Positions 9,141 through 16,405 of a DNA stretch of 42,865 nucleotides are shown piece after piece. The position numbers and the translations under genes were made by a program. Location of the stretch: the NCBI GenBank assembly GCA_022769285.1, contig JALEKD010000014.1:1-42865 (forward strand). Direction: 5' to 3'. This DNA comes from Prevotella sp. (GTDB lineage Bacteria > Bacteroidota > Bacteroidia > Bacteroidales > Bacteroidaceae). The notes under the pieces were generated by a model that worked only from the letters and a program-made list of their open reading frames with translations, ran no database searches and was not told the DNA's origin. Within the stretch, counting starts at the first letter, position 1; each line of letters begins with the position of its first letter.

Positions 9141-9240
9141 GAGACAGGCCTTTAGCTTTCCCGAAGCCGTCTTTAGCGCGCTGGAAGCCGTCATTAGAAA
9201 GCTAAAGACCGGTCTTTTCATTTCACGCGATGGCCATTAG
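9141..9240. repeat. Dispersed 21-nt-period repeat, copy A
   Basis: It contains two tandem units of the type GAAGCCGTCTTTAGNNNGCTG, flanked by an exact 11-base inverted repeat (9150-9160 CTTTAGCTTTC with 9197-9207). It ends with the perfect palindrome AAAGACCGGTCTTT (9204-9217). Relatives lie at 20183-20275, 30844-30939 and 38034-38137, all intergenic and in the same orientation. Confidence 0.75.
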
Positions 9241-9260
9241 TTTGGCAAAGACTATGAATG

Positions 9261-9306
9261 GGCAGCGCTTTTGGGTCTTTTGCCGTTTTATTTTTTGCCT
9301 TTTATT
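9261..9306 (-). repeat. GCGCTGCC plus A-rich octamer block, copy 1
   Basis: Read on the minus strand, about four A-rich octamers of type TNAAAARG are followed by AAGCGCTGCC. Similar blocks are at 11376-11421, 31014-31059 and 38163-38208. It lies 20 bases right of repeat copy A, as in copies C and D. Confidence 0.6.
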
Positions 9307-9327
9307 GCAAAAATAGTGCAAACCGCG

Positions 9328-9378
9328 CGGCATGAGCTTGCTCAGATGTCCGAGGTGCCGCCTATTTGTGTGCAAAGG
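9328..9378 (-). repeat. Leader/promoter-associated repeat, orphan copy
   Basis: It shares GGCATGAGCTTGCTCA, then CCGAGGTGC and TGCAAAG, with 10153-10207. The core GAGCTTGCTC is a perfect palindrome. In this copy the -7 box reads GACCTTTG instead of TATCTTTG, and no minus-strand gene lies downstream before 9015, so it looks like a relic or the start of an unknown small RNA. Confidence 0.6.
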
Positions 9379-9469
9379 TCGGCCATCAGAATTGCGGAGG
9401 TGTTTTTCATCTTCCATGAAGCCTATGCTACATAGGCAGTGGCCCTAATGGGCCGATGGATAAGAGCAC

Positions 9470-9524
9470 TAAAAAGCGGGGCTGCACCAGCCCTCTCTCC
9501 TGGAGTGACCCATGCAGCCCCGCT
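9470..9524 (-). terminator. Terminator of the 9539-10066 gene
   Basis: A perfect 12-bp stem (9475-9486 with 9513-9524, AGCGGGGCTGCA) is followed on the minus strand by TTTTTAG. It starts 15 bases past the stop codon. This is a standard intrinsic terminator with a long 26-base loop. Confidence 0.85.
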
Positions 9525-9538
9525 GATATATGGGGTTG

Positions 9539-10066
9539 TTACAGAGCAAACTTATAGCCTAAGGTTATCTGGAATACGCTGTTGCGCCAGTCTACATCGC
9601 GGTACACCTTGGTAAGGCCCAGGTTGTAACGGCCGTCGAGCACCACCTGGCCAAACTGATAAGACAGGCCAAGGGGCAGAGAGAGGTCTACGCTCTTAGC
9701 GTTGGTGCCGTCGTCGTCGACATTGAAGCCCAACTGCAAGCCAGTCTTCAGGGCGAAGTTCTTAGCCAGGTAAAAATCGAACACCACAGGGATGTTAAGG
9801 TAGTCGAGCTCGAGCGAGCCGTCGTCGTCCTTGGCGCCCTGCATAGAGTAGAGCAAGCCGGTATTGAAACTTACGTTTCTGGCAATACCATACTCGAGCT
9901 CGGCACCTACCACGGCGCCCACGCGCGAGTCTGAATTGGTAACATTGGTAAGGTCGGAAATACTAAGGCCCACCTTGGGCTGAATGGTAAGCTGACCTAC
10001 ACGGTTCTGTGCAACGGTTGTCAACGACACTATCGCCAATACAACCACTAACAAAATCTTTTTCAT
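9539..10066 (-). CDS. Small outer-membrane beta-barrel protein (PorT/OmpX-like)
   Basis: This is a 175-residue protein with a signal peptide (MKKILLVVVLAIVSLTTVAQ), then alternating beta strands such as KVGLSISDL, VGAELEYGI, FNTGLLYSMQG, DGRYNLGLTKVY and a C-terminal FQITLGYKFAL. This fits an eight-stranded Bacteroidetes outer-membrane beta-barrel domain. The ATG at 10066 is chosen; the TTG two codons earlier is not needed. The neighbour at 10434-11018 is a clear paralogue with the same signal and C-terminal motif. Each gene has its own promoter and terminator, so they are not an operon. Function is unknown; small porin-like or structural roles are guesses. Confidence 0.85.
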   Translation of the reverse strand: MKKILLVVVLAIVSLTTVAQNRVGQLTIQPKVGLSISDLTNVTNSDSRVGAVVGAELEYGIARNVSFNTGLLYSMQGAKDDDGSLELDYLNIPVVFDFYLAKNFALKTGLQLGFNVDDDGTNAKSVDLSLPLGLSYQFGQVVLDGRYNLGLTKVYRDVDWRNSVFQITLGYKFAL

Positions 10067-10152
10067 GTACAATTAGAGTTTTATGTTAACACTACGGACA
10101 TGGCCCTAAGCCCGCCCACTTTTTATATCTCTACTGAAACGTCTCCCATTCC

Positions 10153-10207
10153 CGGCATGAGCTTGCTCAAATGCCCGAGGTGCAGCCTGCACTTATGCAA
10201 AGATAAG
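10153..10207 (-). promoter_or_regulatory. Promoter and repeated leader of the 9539-10066 barrel gene
   Basis: On the minus strand TATCTTTG (10205-10198) is a good -7 box; no clear -33 TTTG is present. The predicted transcript would begin near 10190 and contain CACCTCGGGCATTTGAGCAA with the palindrome GAGCAAGCTC, the same leader found at 9328-9378. The leader is about 125 bases long. Confidence 0.6.
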
Positions 10208-10380
10208 CACTTTTAACGTAGAGCATCCTGTTTTTTGAGTACATATAACTAAAAACGGGCTGTTTTTAAGATTTAATAACGCCACAAGCGCCTCTAAACG
10301 GTCCTAAACGCCCTTTACAACTCTGTGGAAAAGCCCATGAGATGCCACAACTGACATAGGGGACATGGAGACCATCTACA

Positions 10381-10411
10381 GAAACGGGCGCACCGCTATG
10401 CGGCACGCCCG
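10381..10411 (-). terminator. Probable terminator of the 10434-11018 gene
   Basis: A hairpin has outer arms CGGGCG/CGCCCG (10385-10390 with 10406-10411) and inner arms CCGC/GCGG, 23 bases past the stop. The trailing sequence is GTTTC, a weak T-run, so termination may be partial. Confidence 0.6.
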
Positions 10412-10433
10412 AGTACTGTCTATGGGTTAATGA

Positions 10434-11018
10434 TTAGAGGCTGAACTTATAACCTACCGTTATCTGGAACACGCTGTTCTTGACATCTCCACCGTCGTAC
10501 ACCTTGGTAAGACCCCAGTTGTAACGGCCGTCGATAACGAAGTTGTTGTACTGGTAAGACAGACCTACAGGGATAGACAGGTCTACCGTCTTGGCCTCAA
10601 GACCTACGCGTTCGCCACTCACGCTGCCAGTAACGCCATCGGCACTGGCCTCGACAGAGTTGTTCACATTGAACCCTGGCTGCAAGCCCAACTTTACGGC
10701 CAGGCCCTTGGCTACGTACACGTTGGCCAGGATAGGCACGTTGATATAGTCGGCCTTGAGAGTCCCGTTTCCATCGTTATTCTTGCATCCCTGCATCGAA
10801 TAGAGGGCACCAAAGCTGAGACCGAAGATGTCACTCACACCGTATTCTACCTCGGCACCCACTGCAACACCGCAGCGAACCTTGCTGTCATCGGCTTTCT
10901 GGAAGTCGGCGATGTTAAGACCTACCTTGGGCTGGATGGTCCACTGCCCTACTGCGTTCTGAGCAAAAGTGGCTACTGAGGCCATCATTATTGCTGCTAC
11001 TAAGAGAATTTTTCTCAT
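10434..11018 (-). CDS. Small outer-membrane beta-barrel protein, paralogue
   Basis: This is a 194-residue protein with a signal peptide (MRKILLVAAIMMASVATFAQ) and the same strand motifs as the gene at 9539: QWTIQPKVGLNIADF, GAEVEYGVSD, FGALYSMQGC, VKLGLQPGFNVN, DGRYNWGLTKVY and FQITVGYKFSL. It is longer by an insertion around residues 128-146 (NSVEASADGVTGSVSGE), probably a surface loop. It has its own -7 box (11072-11080) with a hairpin leader and a terminator hairpin after the stop. The pair arose by tandem duplication. Its job in the outer membrane is not known. Confidence 0.85.
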   Translation of the reverse strand: MRKILLVAAIMMASVATFAQNAVGQWTIQPKVGLNIADFQKADDSKVRCGVAVGAEVEYGVSDIFGLSFGALYSMQGCKNNDGNGTLKADYINVPILANVYVAKGLAVKLGLQPGFNVNNSVEASADGVTGSVSGERVGLEAKTVDLSIPVGLSYQYNNFVIDGRYNWGLTKVYDGGDVKNSVFQITVGYKFSL

Positions 11019-11071
11019 GTTTTTTTCAATTTTTGGTTTAACTTAAAGTGCTCTTCTCTTCAAGAGCCACT

Positions 11072-11080
11072 GCAAATATA
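11072..11080 (-). promoter_or_regulatory. -7 box of the 10434-11018 barrel gene
   Basis: The minus strand reads TATATTTGC, a full match to TAnnTTTGC, with TTGG about 19 bases upstream as a -33 candidate. The leader contains the hairpin GCTCTTGAAGAGAAGAGC between the start site and the ATG. Confidence 0.7.
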
Positions 11081-11130
11081 GTTACTAAAGCGCAACCGAC
11101 CAAGAAAAAAGCAGGGAAAAACGCGCCCGT

Positions 11131-11144
11131 TGTCCTAAAGGACA
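11131..11144. promoter_or_regulatory. Operator-like palindrome upstream of barrel gene
   Basis: TGTCCTAAAGGACA has six-base arms and a two-base centre. It lies about 55-70 bases upstream of the predicted start site, and a half-site TTGTCCTGTA follows at 11151-11160. The position suits an activator-binding site; no regulator can be named. Confidence 0.35.
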
Positions 11145-11235
11145 CGCAAATTGTCCTGTATTTACGTGCCGGGACATATCCAGACTATGTCGTAATAATG
11201 TAATGCAACTGCAAATACGTGATTTCGGCCGAGAA

Positions 11236-11304
11236 GAAAATGCAGCGCACTGCTTTTTTCTGCTATTCCGATGATAAAAATGCAGCGCGCTGCATTTTTA
11301 TTAT
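11236..11304. repeat. Tandem palindromes with core TGCAGCGC
   Basis: The second palindrome (11271-11304) is 34 bases long with a single mismatched pair, and its central 28 bases (11274-11301) are perfect, built on AATGCAGCGCGCTGCATT. The first (11236-11258) is an imperfect version, AAAATGCAGCGCACTGC followed by T6. Both have A-runs on one side and T-runs on the other, so either could act as a two-way terminator. Confidence 0.7.
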
Positions 11305-11375
11305 CCTCACGGACGGTGGGGAGATGGCTGTAAAAGGGGACTTGGCTGTGGGAGGTAATGCCAACCGTAATGCGG

Positions 11376-11421
11376 GGCAGCGCTGTTTACTTTGTTACCT
11401 TTTTACTTTTTCACTTTTCAA
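11376..11421 (-). repeat. GCGCTGCC plus A-rich octamer block, copy 2
   Basis: On the minus strand TTGAAAAG, TGAAAAAG, TAAAAAGG, TAACAAAG and TAAACAGCGCTGCC follow one another with an 8-base period. This copy has no 21-nt-period repeat beside it, unlike the other three. Confidence 0.6.
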
Positions 11422-11442
11422 CAGCCATGATAATAGCGGCAA

Positions 11443-11476
11443 ACAAAAAGGGTGCCGAGCCTATGCCCAGCACCCC
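11443..11476 (-). terminator. Terminator of the GH18 PUL operon
   Basis: The stem GGGTGC/GCACCC (11450-11455 with 11470-11475) has an inner GC/GC extension and is followed on the minus strand by TTTTTG. It lies about 30 bases past the last stop codon of the operon. Confidence 0.8.
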
Positions 11477-11507
11477 AATTAAAAGATTGTTATATTAGGT
11501 AAGTGTT

Positions 11508-12524
11508 TTAATTAGCCACATATACGCCCAGTTCAGCCAAGCTGGAAACTGTTGACTCACCACTCTCGAACGAGAAACGGAGATAGCGGGCAGACACGCC
11601 ACCATAGAACGAGCAGTACTGATAACCCTCAGACTTAGGCATGGCGCTCTCGGTAGCCGTACCAGCTTCGTTCCAGGTAGAGCCGTCGGTACTGAACTCT
11701 ATCTTGACTGACGAGAAGTAGTAGGCATCCTGCCACCATCCATAATAGTCCTTATAGTAACGGGCGAAACGGAAACCGCTGACATTCTTGGTGGCACCCA
11801 TGTCGAAAGCAATGACCTTGGTACGGCCACCGTCACCATCGGCACGCAGGGCGGCACCATTCTCCAAATTGCCATCAAAGAGCTGGGCCACATCGATGTC
11901 ACTGCCAGGACTGTATTTGGCTGTCCAACCTGTATAGTCGGTAAGCAGAGTGCCTGCCATATCGTCCTTAGACTCGATGTCCTTGATGAGCTTAGTCTCG
12001 GTGTTAACAATGATATAGCCAAAGCCACGCTCCTCGCTGCACTTGCCATCGCCCTGAACATGCGACAGGCGGATAGGAAGCAGGTAAGCCTTCTCGGTAA
12101 GTGAGGCAAGAGCGTCTTCCTTGAGGGATACCTTGATAGAGTCGTCGGCCGCAACGGCACCTTTCTTAATAGTAACGGTCATACCGCCCAGGTTAACTGC
12201 ACTCTCAGGCATAGCCTTATACTCAGTGTTGTGCTCGGCATTGTACACATCGACGAGCGAGGCATCGACCATGGCAGTAACCTTGGTGTCGCACGAGGCG
12301 GGACGCAGGATACGTACGGGAAACTTGGCATCGACACCACCGAAGTCGCCTACCGGTGTATGAGCCACTGTACCTGTAAAGGTATTGTCAGCATTGGCCT
12401 TGAAGTAGACGAGGTTTTGGGGGTTGCCATATACATCGTAGCTTTCATCGTCAGAGCACGAGGCCATTGTGATGCCGGCTACAGCCAAAAGGCTGAGCGC
12501 GGCATATTTGATATTTATCTTCAT
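11508..12524 (-). CDS. DUF1735 + F5/8-type C surface lipoprotein
   Basis: This lipoprotein of about 338 residues has lipobox ITMASC. A DUF1735-like beta-sandwich (about 25-150) is followed by a discoidin/F5-8C (CBM32-like) domain, with DGNLENGAALRADGDGG and SSVKIEFSTDGSTWNEAG in the second half. Such PUL proteins sit on the cell surface and bind glycan (SGBP). It is the last gene of the five-gene operon. ATGs at 12530 and 12524 are both possible; GGGAGA lies 4 or 10 bases before them, so the start is uncertain by two codons. The longer reading from 12557 overlaps the previous gene and is unlikely. The matching position in N-glycan PULs of Bacteroides also holds a DUF1735 protein. Confidence 0.85.
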   Translation of the reverse strand: MKINIKYAALSLLAVAGITMASCSDDESYDVYGNPQNLVYFKANADNTFTGTVAHTPVGDFGGVDAKFPVRILRPASCDTKVTAMVDASLVDVYNAEHNTEYKAMPESAVNLGGMTVTIKKGAVAADDSIKVSLKEDALASLTEKAYLLPIRLSHVQGDGKCSEERGFGYIIVNTETKLIKDIESKDDMAGTLLTDYTGWTAKYSPGSDIDVAQLFDGNLENGAALRADGDGGRTKVIAFDMGATKNVSGFRFARYYKDYYGWWQDAYYFSSVKIEFSTDGSTWNEAGTATESAMPKSEGYQYCSFYGGVSARYLRFSFESGESTVSSLAELGVYVAN

Positions 12525-12544
12525 AATCATGAGTCTCCCATTAA

Positions 12545-13753
12545 TTACTGTGCACACTTGTTAATATCGTCCTTAACCCACTTAATGCTGTTGGCAGCAT
12601 TAGGCGTATCAGAGAGATCGTCACCACGCACGGCACGCTTGGTCTTGCTCCAGTCCATATCCATACCGTGGTTAGAGGCATCCTTGAATACATGACCGGT
12701 ACCCTCATTGAACTTCCAGTAAGCTACCAGGCCCTCGCTCTGGGGGTCAGCGCCACACATATTGGCGTTAATCTCACTGGTAGACAGGGCTCGGTTCCAG
12801 ATACGGAGTTCGCAGAAGCGGTGGGCAAAGAACTGCTGTCTGTTATAACCCTGGTAAGACATACCCATCTCATAGCGCTGGAAGTCGATACCATTGATGG
12901 CAGCTGCGCCAGAGGTGTCAAGAGTTCCGTTGACATAGAAATAGACATTGGCACCATCATAAACCCAAGTGAGCAGATACCAGCTGCCATTCTCAAACTG
13001 AGTGTTAGACATAATCTTGTTACCATCGAGGATGGTCTGCAGTTTGTTGTCAGAGTTGGCCTCGTTAAAGCGCAGCAGGAGTGACTTAGACTCGTCTTTC
13101 TGCTCAAGGGCGAGGAAACGCTGAGGATAGTTACGACGGTTCAGGCCCTGAGGATAAATCTTAACCTCGTAAGTGAAGGTAGAGAGGTGTACAGGCTCGT
13201 CGAAGATGAAGTTAGACGAAGCGCGGTAGTCGGCCTGAATGGCATAGAAGTTGATTACGCGTGATATGCGCAGGAAGATGGTCTTCGAGGTAGGTATCAC
13301 GTCACCCTGGCTTACCGACTTGACGGTTACAGGAATAACATAGTTACGACCCTCGACCAGGTCTTCTGTGCTAAGCACCTTGACATTGGCAGCCGTAGAA
13401 ATGGCCGAACCGGCAGCGATGCTCACCTTAGAGGTTTCGAGCTCTACGCTACCCTCAGGAGCAGCTACATAGTTGGTACCGTTGGCCTCATTGTAGGCAT
13501 CTACAGTAGAGGCATCGATAGCCAGCTCTATATCTACCTTGCTGTCCACCTTCTTAGTCGACTGCACCGTTACGGCATAGCTGGCGGGAGTATCCTCGAC
13601 CACGAATTTTACGACTGGGTTGTTCTCTGTACCTGAGACAAAGAGAGCAGACTTGTCCCAATCAAAATCGTCGCCCTCTGAGTTACAGGCGGTGAACACA
13701 CTGCCTGTAAGCATCAGCAAAGCTGCGGAAATGATATTTATTCTGAATTTCAT
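12545..13753 (-). CDS. DUF1735 + LamG-like surface lipoprotein
   Basis: This is a 402-residue lipoprotein with lipobox VFTAC. A DUF1735 domain (about 45-165, with VDAYNEANGTNY) is followed by a concanavalin/LamG fold (about 175-385, with WYLLTWVYDGANVYFYVNG and FCELRIWNRALSTSEI, typical of LamG_3). It probably acts as a surface glycan-binding protein feeding the GH18 enzyme and the SusCD transporter. It begins 20 bases after the GH18 stop, and the next gene begins about 14-20 bases after its own stop, so they share an operon. Domain calls rest on motif resemblance; the ligand is inferred from context only. Confidence 0.85.
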   Translation of the reverse strand: MKFRINIISAALLMLTGSVFTACNSEGDDFDWDKSALFVSGTENNPVVKFVVEDTPASYAVTVQSTKKVDSKVDIELAIDASTVDAYNEANGTNYVAAPEGSVELETSKVSIAAGSAISTAANVKVLSTEDLVEGRNYVIPVTVKSVSQGDVIPTSKTIFLRISRVINFYAIQADYRASSNFIFDEPVHLSTFTYEVKIYPQGLNRRNYPQRFLALEQKDESKSLLLRFNEANSDNKLQTILDGNKIMSNTQFENGSWYLLTWVYDGANVYFYVNGTLDTSGAAAINGIDFQRYEMGMSYQGYNRQQFFAHRFCELRIWNRALSTSEINANMCGADPQSEGLVAYWKFNEGTGHVFKDASNHGMDMDWSKTKRAVRGDDLSDTPNAANSIKWVKDDINKCAQ

Positions 13754-13773
13754 GTTTATACGTATTTATATAA

Positions 13774-14748
13774 TTACTTTTTAATAGCAGGGTTCTGGAT
13801 CTGAATGGCCTCACGGAACTCCTTGTAAGGAATACCCGATGTAGACTGGTAGTTATAGTCGATATAGAAAGCTCCGAAACCACCCTTACGGCCAGAGGCA
13901 GGCTCAAAGGCAGCATACTCGCGTACCATGGCACCATCCTTGCCACCATTGGCAGCCTCGGCACCAGTACTCTCGCAGAGCACCAACTTCTCGTAGGGAC
14001 GACCAGAGTTGCCGGTGGAGAAGCCTATCTGCCAAGAGTAAGCCTGGCGGACGAAGTAATCGGTAACGTCATCGCAACCACTGGGCGAACCACCAAAGAA
14101 GTCGATGATAAAGAGCTTCTCGGGCCACTTGCCTTCGGGGCCGAAGTACTTGTTGCACTCATCGGCTACCCAAATCATATCCTGGTTGTTCCAGCCCTCG
14201 TAGTCGAAGTCGACACCATCAAGCTCGCACTTAACAACAGTATCGACAGCCCAGCGGGCATAAGCGCGGATAGCTTCCTCACGGCTCAGGCCACTGGCAG
14301 AGATATTGCTGAGGTCTACCTGACGGCTCTTGTCGATAACGAGGTTTTCATCGCGATACCAGAAAGTGTGGTGATAGTTAGAAGCATCACCGTGCATCAC
14401 AAACTTCTGACCTCTAACCTCCTGGCAGTACTTCATATCGGCATAGGCTACAGGATATTTCTCCTTAGTAACCACATCGCCCCAAAGGTTGATGATATCA
14501 AGACTATCGGGAAGACCGATGAAGCGCTGACCGTAAGAGTTAGGAGACTGCGAGTAAGACCATGAGTCATAGTAGCAGTATGAAATCTCGTGATCCGAGT
14601 TGTGAAAATCGCGCAGGTTCTTATAATACTGTGCGTCGTACTTGTAAGGGGTCTGGATATCTATCTTCTCCACATCTGTATCACAGCTGGTGAGAGAACA
14701 GCCCATGACAGCTAAAGCACAAGCACTGAAAAATATTTTCAATTTCAT
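13774..14748 (-). CDS. GH18 endo-beta-N-acetylglucosaminidase-like lipoprotein
   Basis: This is a 324-residue lipoprotein with lipobox SLTSC (Cys22). The chitinase-family catalytic signature DxxDxDxE is intact as DGVDFDYE (177-184), so Glu184 should be the proton donor and the enzyme could be active. It has the short single-barrel size of PUL-encoded endo-beta-N-acetylglucosaminidases that cut the chitobiose core of N-glycans, and no extra carbohydrate-binding module. It lies directly after SusD (31 bases) and before the DUF1735 proteins, the same order I recall around the GH18 of Bacteroides high-mannose N-glycan PULs. Some GH18 PUL members are only binders, but these have usually lost the Glu. 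The N-glycan substrate is an inference. Confidence 0.87.
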   Translation of the reverse strand: MKLKIFFSACALAVMGCSLTSCDTDVEKIDIQTPYKYDAQYYKNLRDFHNSDHEISYCYYDSWSYSQSPNSYGQRFIGLPDSLDIINLWGDVVTKEKYPVAYADMKYCQEVRGQKFVMHGDASNYHHTFWYRDENLVIDKSRQVDLSNISASGLSREEAIRAYARWAVDTVVKCELDGVDFDYEGWNNQDMIWVADECNKYFGPEGKWPEKLFIIDFFGGSPSGCDDVTDYFVRQAYSWQIGFSTGNSGRPYEKLVLCESTGAEAANGGKDGAMVREYAAFEPASGRKGGFGAFYIDYNYQSTSGIPYKEFREAIQIQNPAIKK

Positions 14749-14779
14749 AATTATAAATTCTCTTTAGTTAATTAGATAA

Positions 14780-16384
14780 TTAATGATTGGTGTTCTTGTC
14801 CCACCAGAGACGGGTGCCGCCATTATCGCCGCCACCGAGGAGCTGTACGCCAGCCTCCACAGCCTCGCGGTTGTTGTCATAGAGGTTCTGGGGATAAGGC
14901 ATACGACGTATCTGAGTAGTGGTATTGATAGTACCACTATTGCTGTTACGCGTAGTGGGGAACAGCTTAGGATAGCCAGTACGACGGAACTCAGCCCAGC
15001 CCTCGGGCGAAATCATAAAGTTGGCAATCCACTTCTGGGTGATGATGCGCTCAAGGTTGGTTTCAAAGCTTGCAGCATCGTCCCACTTTACACAGATGGT
15101 ACTGGGCTGCGCTGCATCGCCACCATTGCCGGTGTTATCAACAAAGGCGATAGGCTCGGCTGTACTATTGATATAATTGGTAGGATCGGCAGAGATGCCC
15201 TGCTCGGCCATTGAAGCCTTGATACCAGCCTCATAGAACTGCTTGGCTGTTCCGCCCATGTTCCAACCGCGCAATGCACCTTCGGCACGCAGGAAGAAAC
15301 TCTCTGAGCTACTCATATAAGGAATGGTAGAGTTGGAAGTAAGGTTGAAGTTAGAAATCTTGCCACCCGTATAGGCGCTGTTGCCACCGGCCATATTGAT
15401 ACCCAGGCGCACGCCATGATACTTGTTATCGTCGGCAGCGGGCTTGAAGTAAACAGCCAGACGCGGGTCGTTATAACCATTCATATAAGCATCCATAGAG
15501 GCGCCCATGCGCTCCTCGTTCCAGCTATAAGCCTGCTCGTAGAGAGGATTCATCATGGTGATGCCCGAAACTACGGCACGGTCATTGGCCTCCTCAAGGA
15601 AACCTACGGTAGAGTTAACACTCTTCTCGGCCTCCTGCTGTGCCAGGGCAGCGTTAGCATAAACTACACGCATGGCGAGACGCAGACGGAGGGTATTGGC
15701 AAACTTGGCCCAACGCACAGCATCGCCCTGGTAGATATAGTCGAAGTCTGCAAGAATCTTCTGACCTGACGCGGCGAAGGGGGCCAGTACATCGATGGCA
15801 TTGTCAAGTTCCTCAAAGAACTTATTGTACACCTCTTCCTGGCTGTTAAACTTGTTCTCAGTGCTACCCGAAACATAGTCAACATAGGGGATAGGGCCGT
15901 ACTGGTCGGTTACACGGTGCATACCATACACCTTAACAACGGTAGCCAAGGCTGCCACCTCGGGCATGTTGTTCTTGGTAGCGTTCTTAACGATAGTGGC
16001 CCACGGGGTCATTATCTGGGTGTAGTTCTGGTTGTACATGGAGTTACCCCAAGTACCAGTGAAGTAGTAGTTACCGTTGTGGTTACCGTTGGCCCATGTA
16101 CCTGTTGGACCTACATAGCCAGAGTACCAGTCTGAGCAGAGTCCCTGGAAGTGCTGATAAGAACCAGTAGATGCATAAGAATCATCCTGCTGGCCACTTG
16201 CCGTGAAAGGCACCAGGCGAAGTACCATCTGCTGGAAGAACGAGCCTACGGTAAGGTTGTCCTTCTCCAGGTCATCATCAGTGGCCTCGTAAGGATTGGT
16301 ATTGATTTCGGTGAAGTTGTCGGTACAGCCGGTGAAGCCGAGCGTCAACGCACCAAGCAATGTATATTTGATAATCGATTTCAT
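14780..16384 (-). CDS. susD: SusD/RagB-family glycan-binding lipoprotein
   Basis: This is a 534-residue lipoprotein with lipobox LGFTGC (Cys20), then the usual N-terminal NFTEINTNPYEAT. It has the helical TPR-like SusD fold of the SusD_2 type, with long aromatic-rich loops (GLCSDWYSGYVGPTGTW) and a C-terminal ISPEGWAEFRRTGYPKL. SusD proteins form the lid of the SusC transporter and bind the incoming oligosaccharide at the cell surface. It starts 21 bases after the SusC stop. Family confidence is very high; ligand inferred from the neighbouring GH18 gene. Confidence 0.95.
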   Translation of the reverse strand: MKSIIKYTLLGALTLGFTGCTDNFTEINTNPYEATDDDLEKDNLTVGSFFQQMVLRLVPFTASGQQDDSYASTGSYQHFQGLCSDWYSGYVGPTGTWANGNHNGNYYFTGTWGNSMYNQNYTQIMTPWATIVKNATKNNMPEVAALATVVKVYGMHRVTDQYGPIPYVDYVSGSTENKFNSQEEVYNKFFEELDNAIDVLAPFAASGQKILADFDYIYQGDAVRWAKFANTLRLRLAMRVVYANAALAQQEAEKSVNSTVGFLEEANDRAVVSGITMMNPLYEQAYSWNEERMGASMDAYMNGYNDPRLAVYFKPAADDNKYHGVRLGINMAGGNSAYTGGKISNFNLTSNSTIPYMSSSESFFLRAEGALRGWNMGGTAKQFYEAGIKASMAEQGISADPTNYINSTAEPIAFVDNTGNGGDAAQPSTICVKWDDAASFETNLERIITQKWIANFMISPEGWAEFRRTGYPKLFPTTRNSNSGTINTTTQIRRMPYPQNLYDNNREAVEAGVQLLGGGDNGGTRLWWDKNTNH

Positions 16385-16405
16385 AATTGATAATTCTCCT
16401 TTAAT

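Larger units (their letters stand above)
9016..9538. other. Gene-free repeat-rich interval between convergent genes
   Basis: No convincing gene is seen. From left to right it holds a purine-rich stretch (9038-9105), copy A of the 21-nt-period repeat (9141-9240), the octamer block (9261-9306), a duplicate of a leader sequence (9328-9378), a small hairpin GGCCCTAATGGGCC (9441-9454) and the terminator of the next gene. An 80-codon minus ORF (8979-9221) runs through the repeat and into the transporter gene; I do not call it. Confidence 0.7.
10067..10433. other. Intergenic leader/promoter region, no gene seen
   Basis: It holds the promoter and duplicated leader of the 9539-10066 gene (10153-10207) and the terminator of the paralogue (10381-10411). 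The AT-rich stretch 10209-10300 shows no further recognisable element. Confidence 0.6.
11019..11507. other. Intergenic region with promoter, operator-like and palindromic elements
   Basis: Right to left on the minus strand it holds the PUL terminator (11443-11476), octamer block copy 2 (11376-11421), a large palindrome (11271-11304), a related weaker hairpin (11236-11258), the operator-like TGTCCTAAAGGACA (11131-11144) and the promoter of the barrel gene. An 87-codon plus ORF at 11219 only reads through the palindromes and is rejected. Confidence 0.65.

Noticed and set aside
11219..11482. 87-codon plus ORF next to the PUL end
   Set aside because: It is made of the two TGCAGCGC palindromes, the octamer block and the PUL terminator read in frame, with repeated residues from the palindromes.
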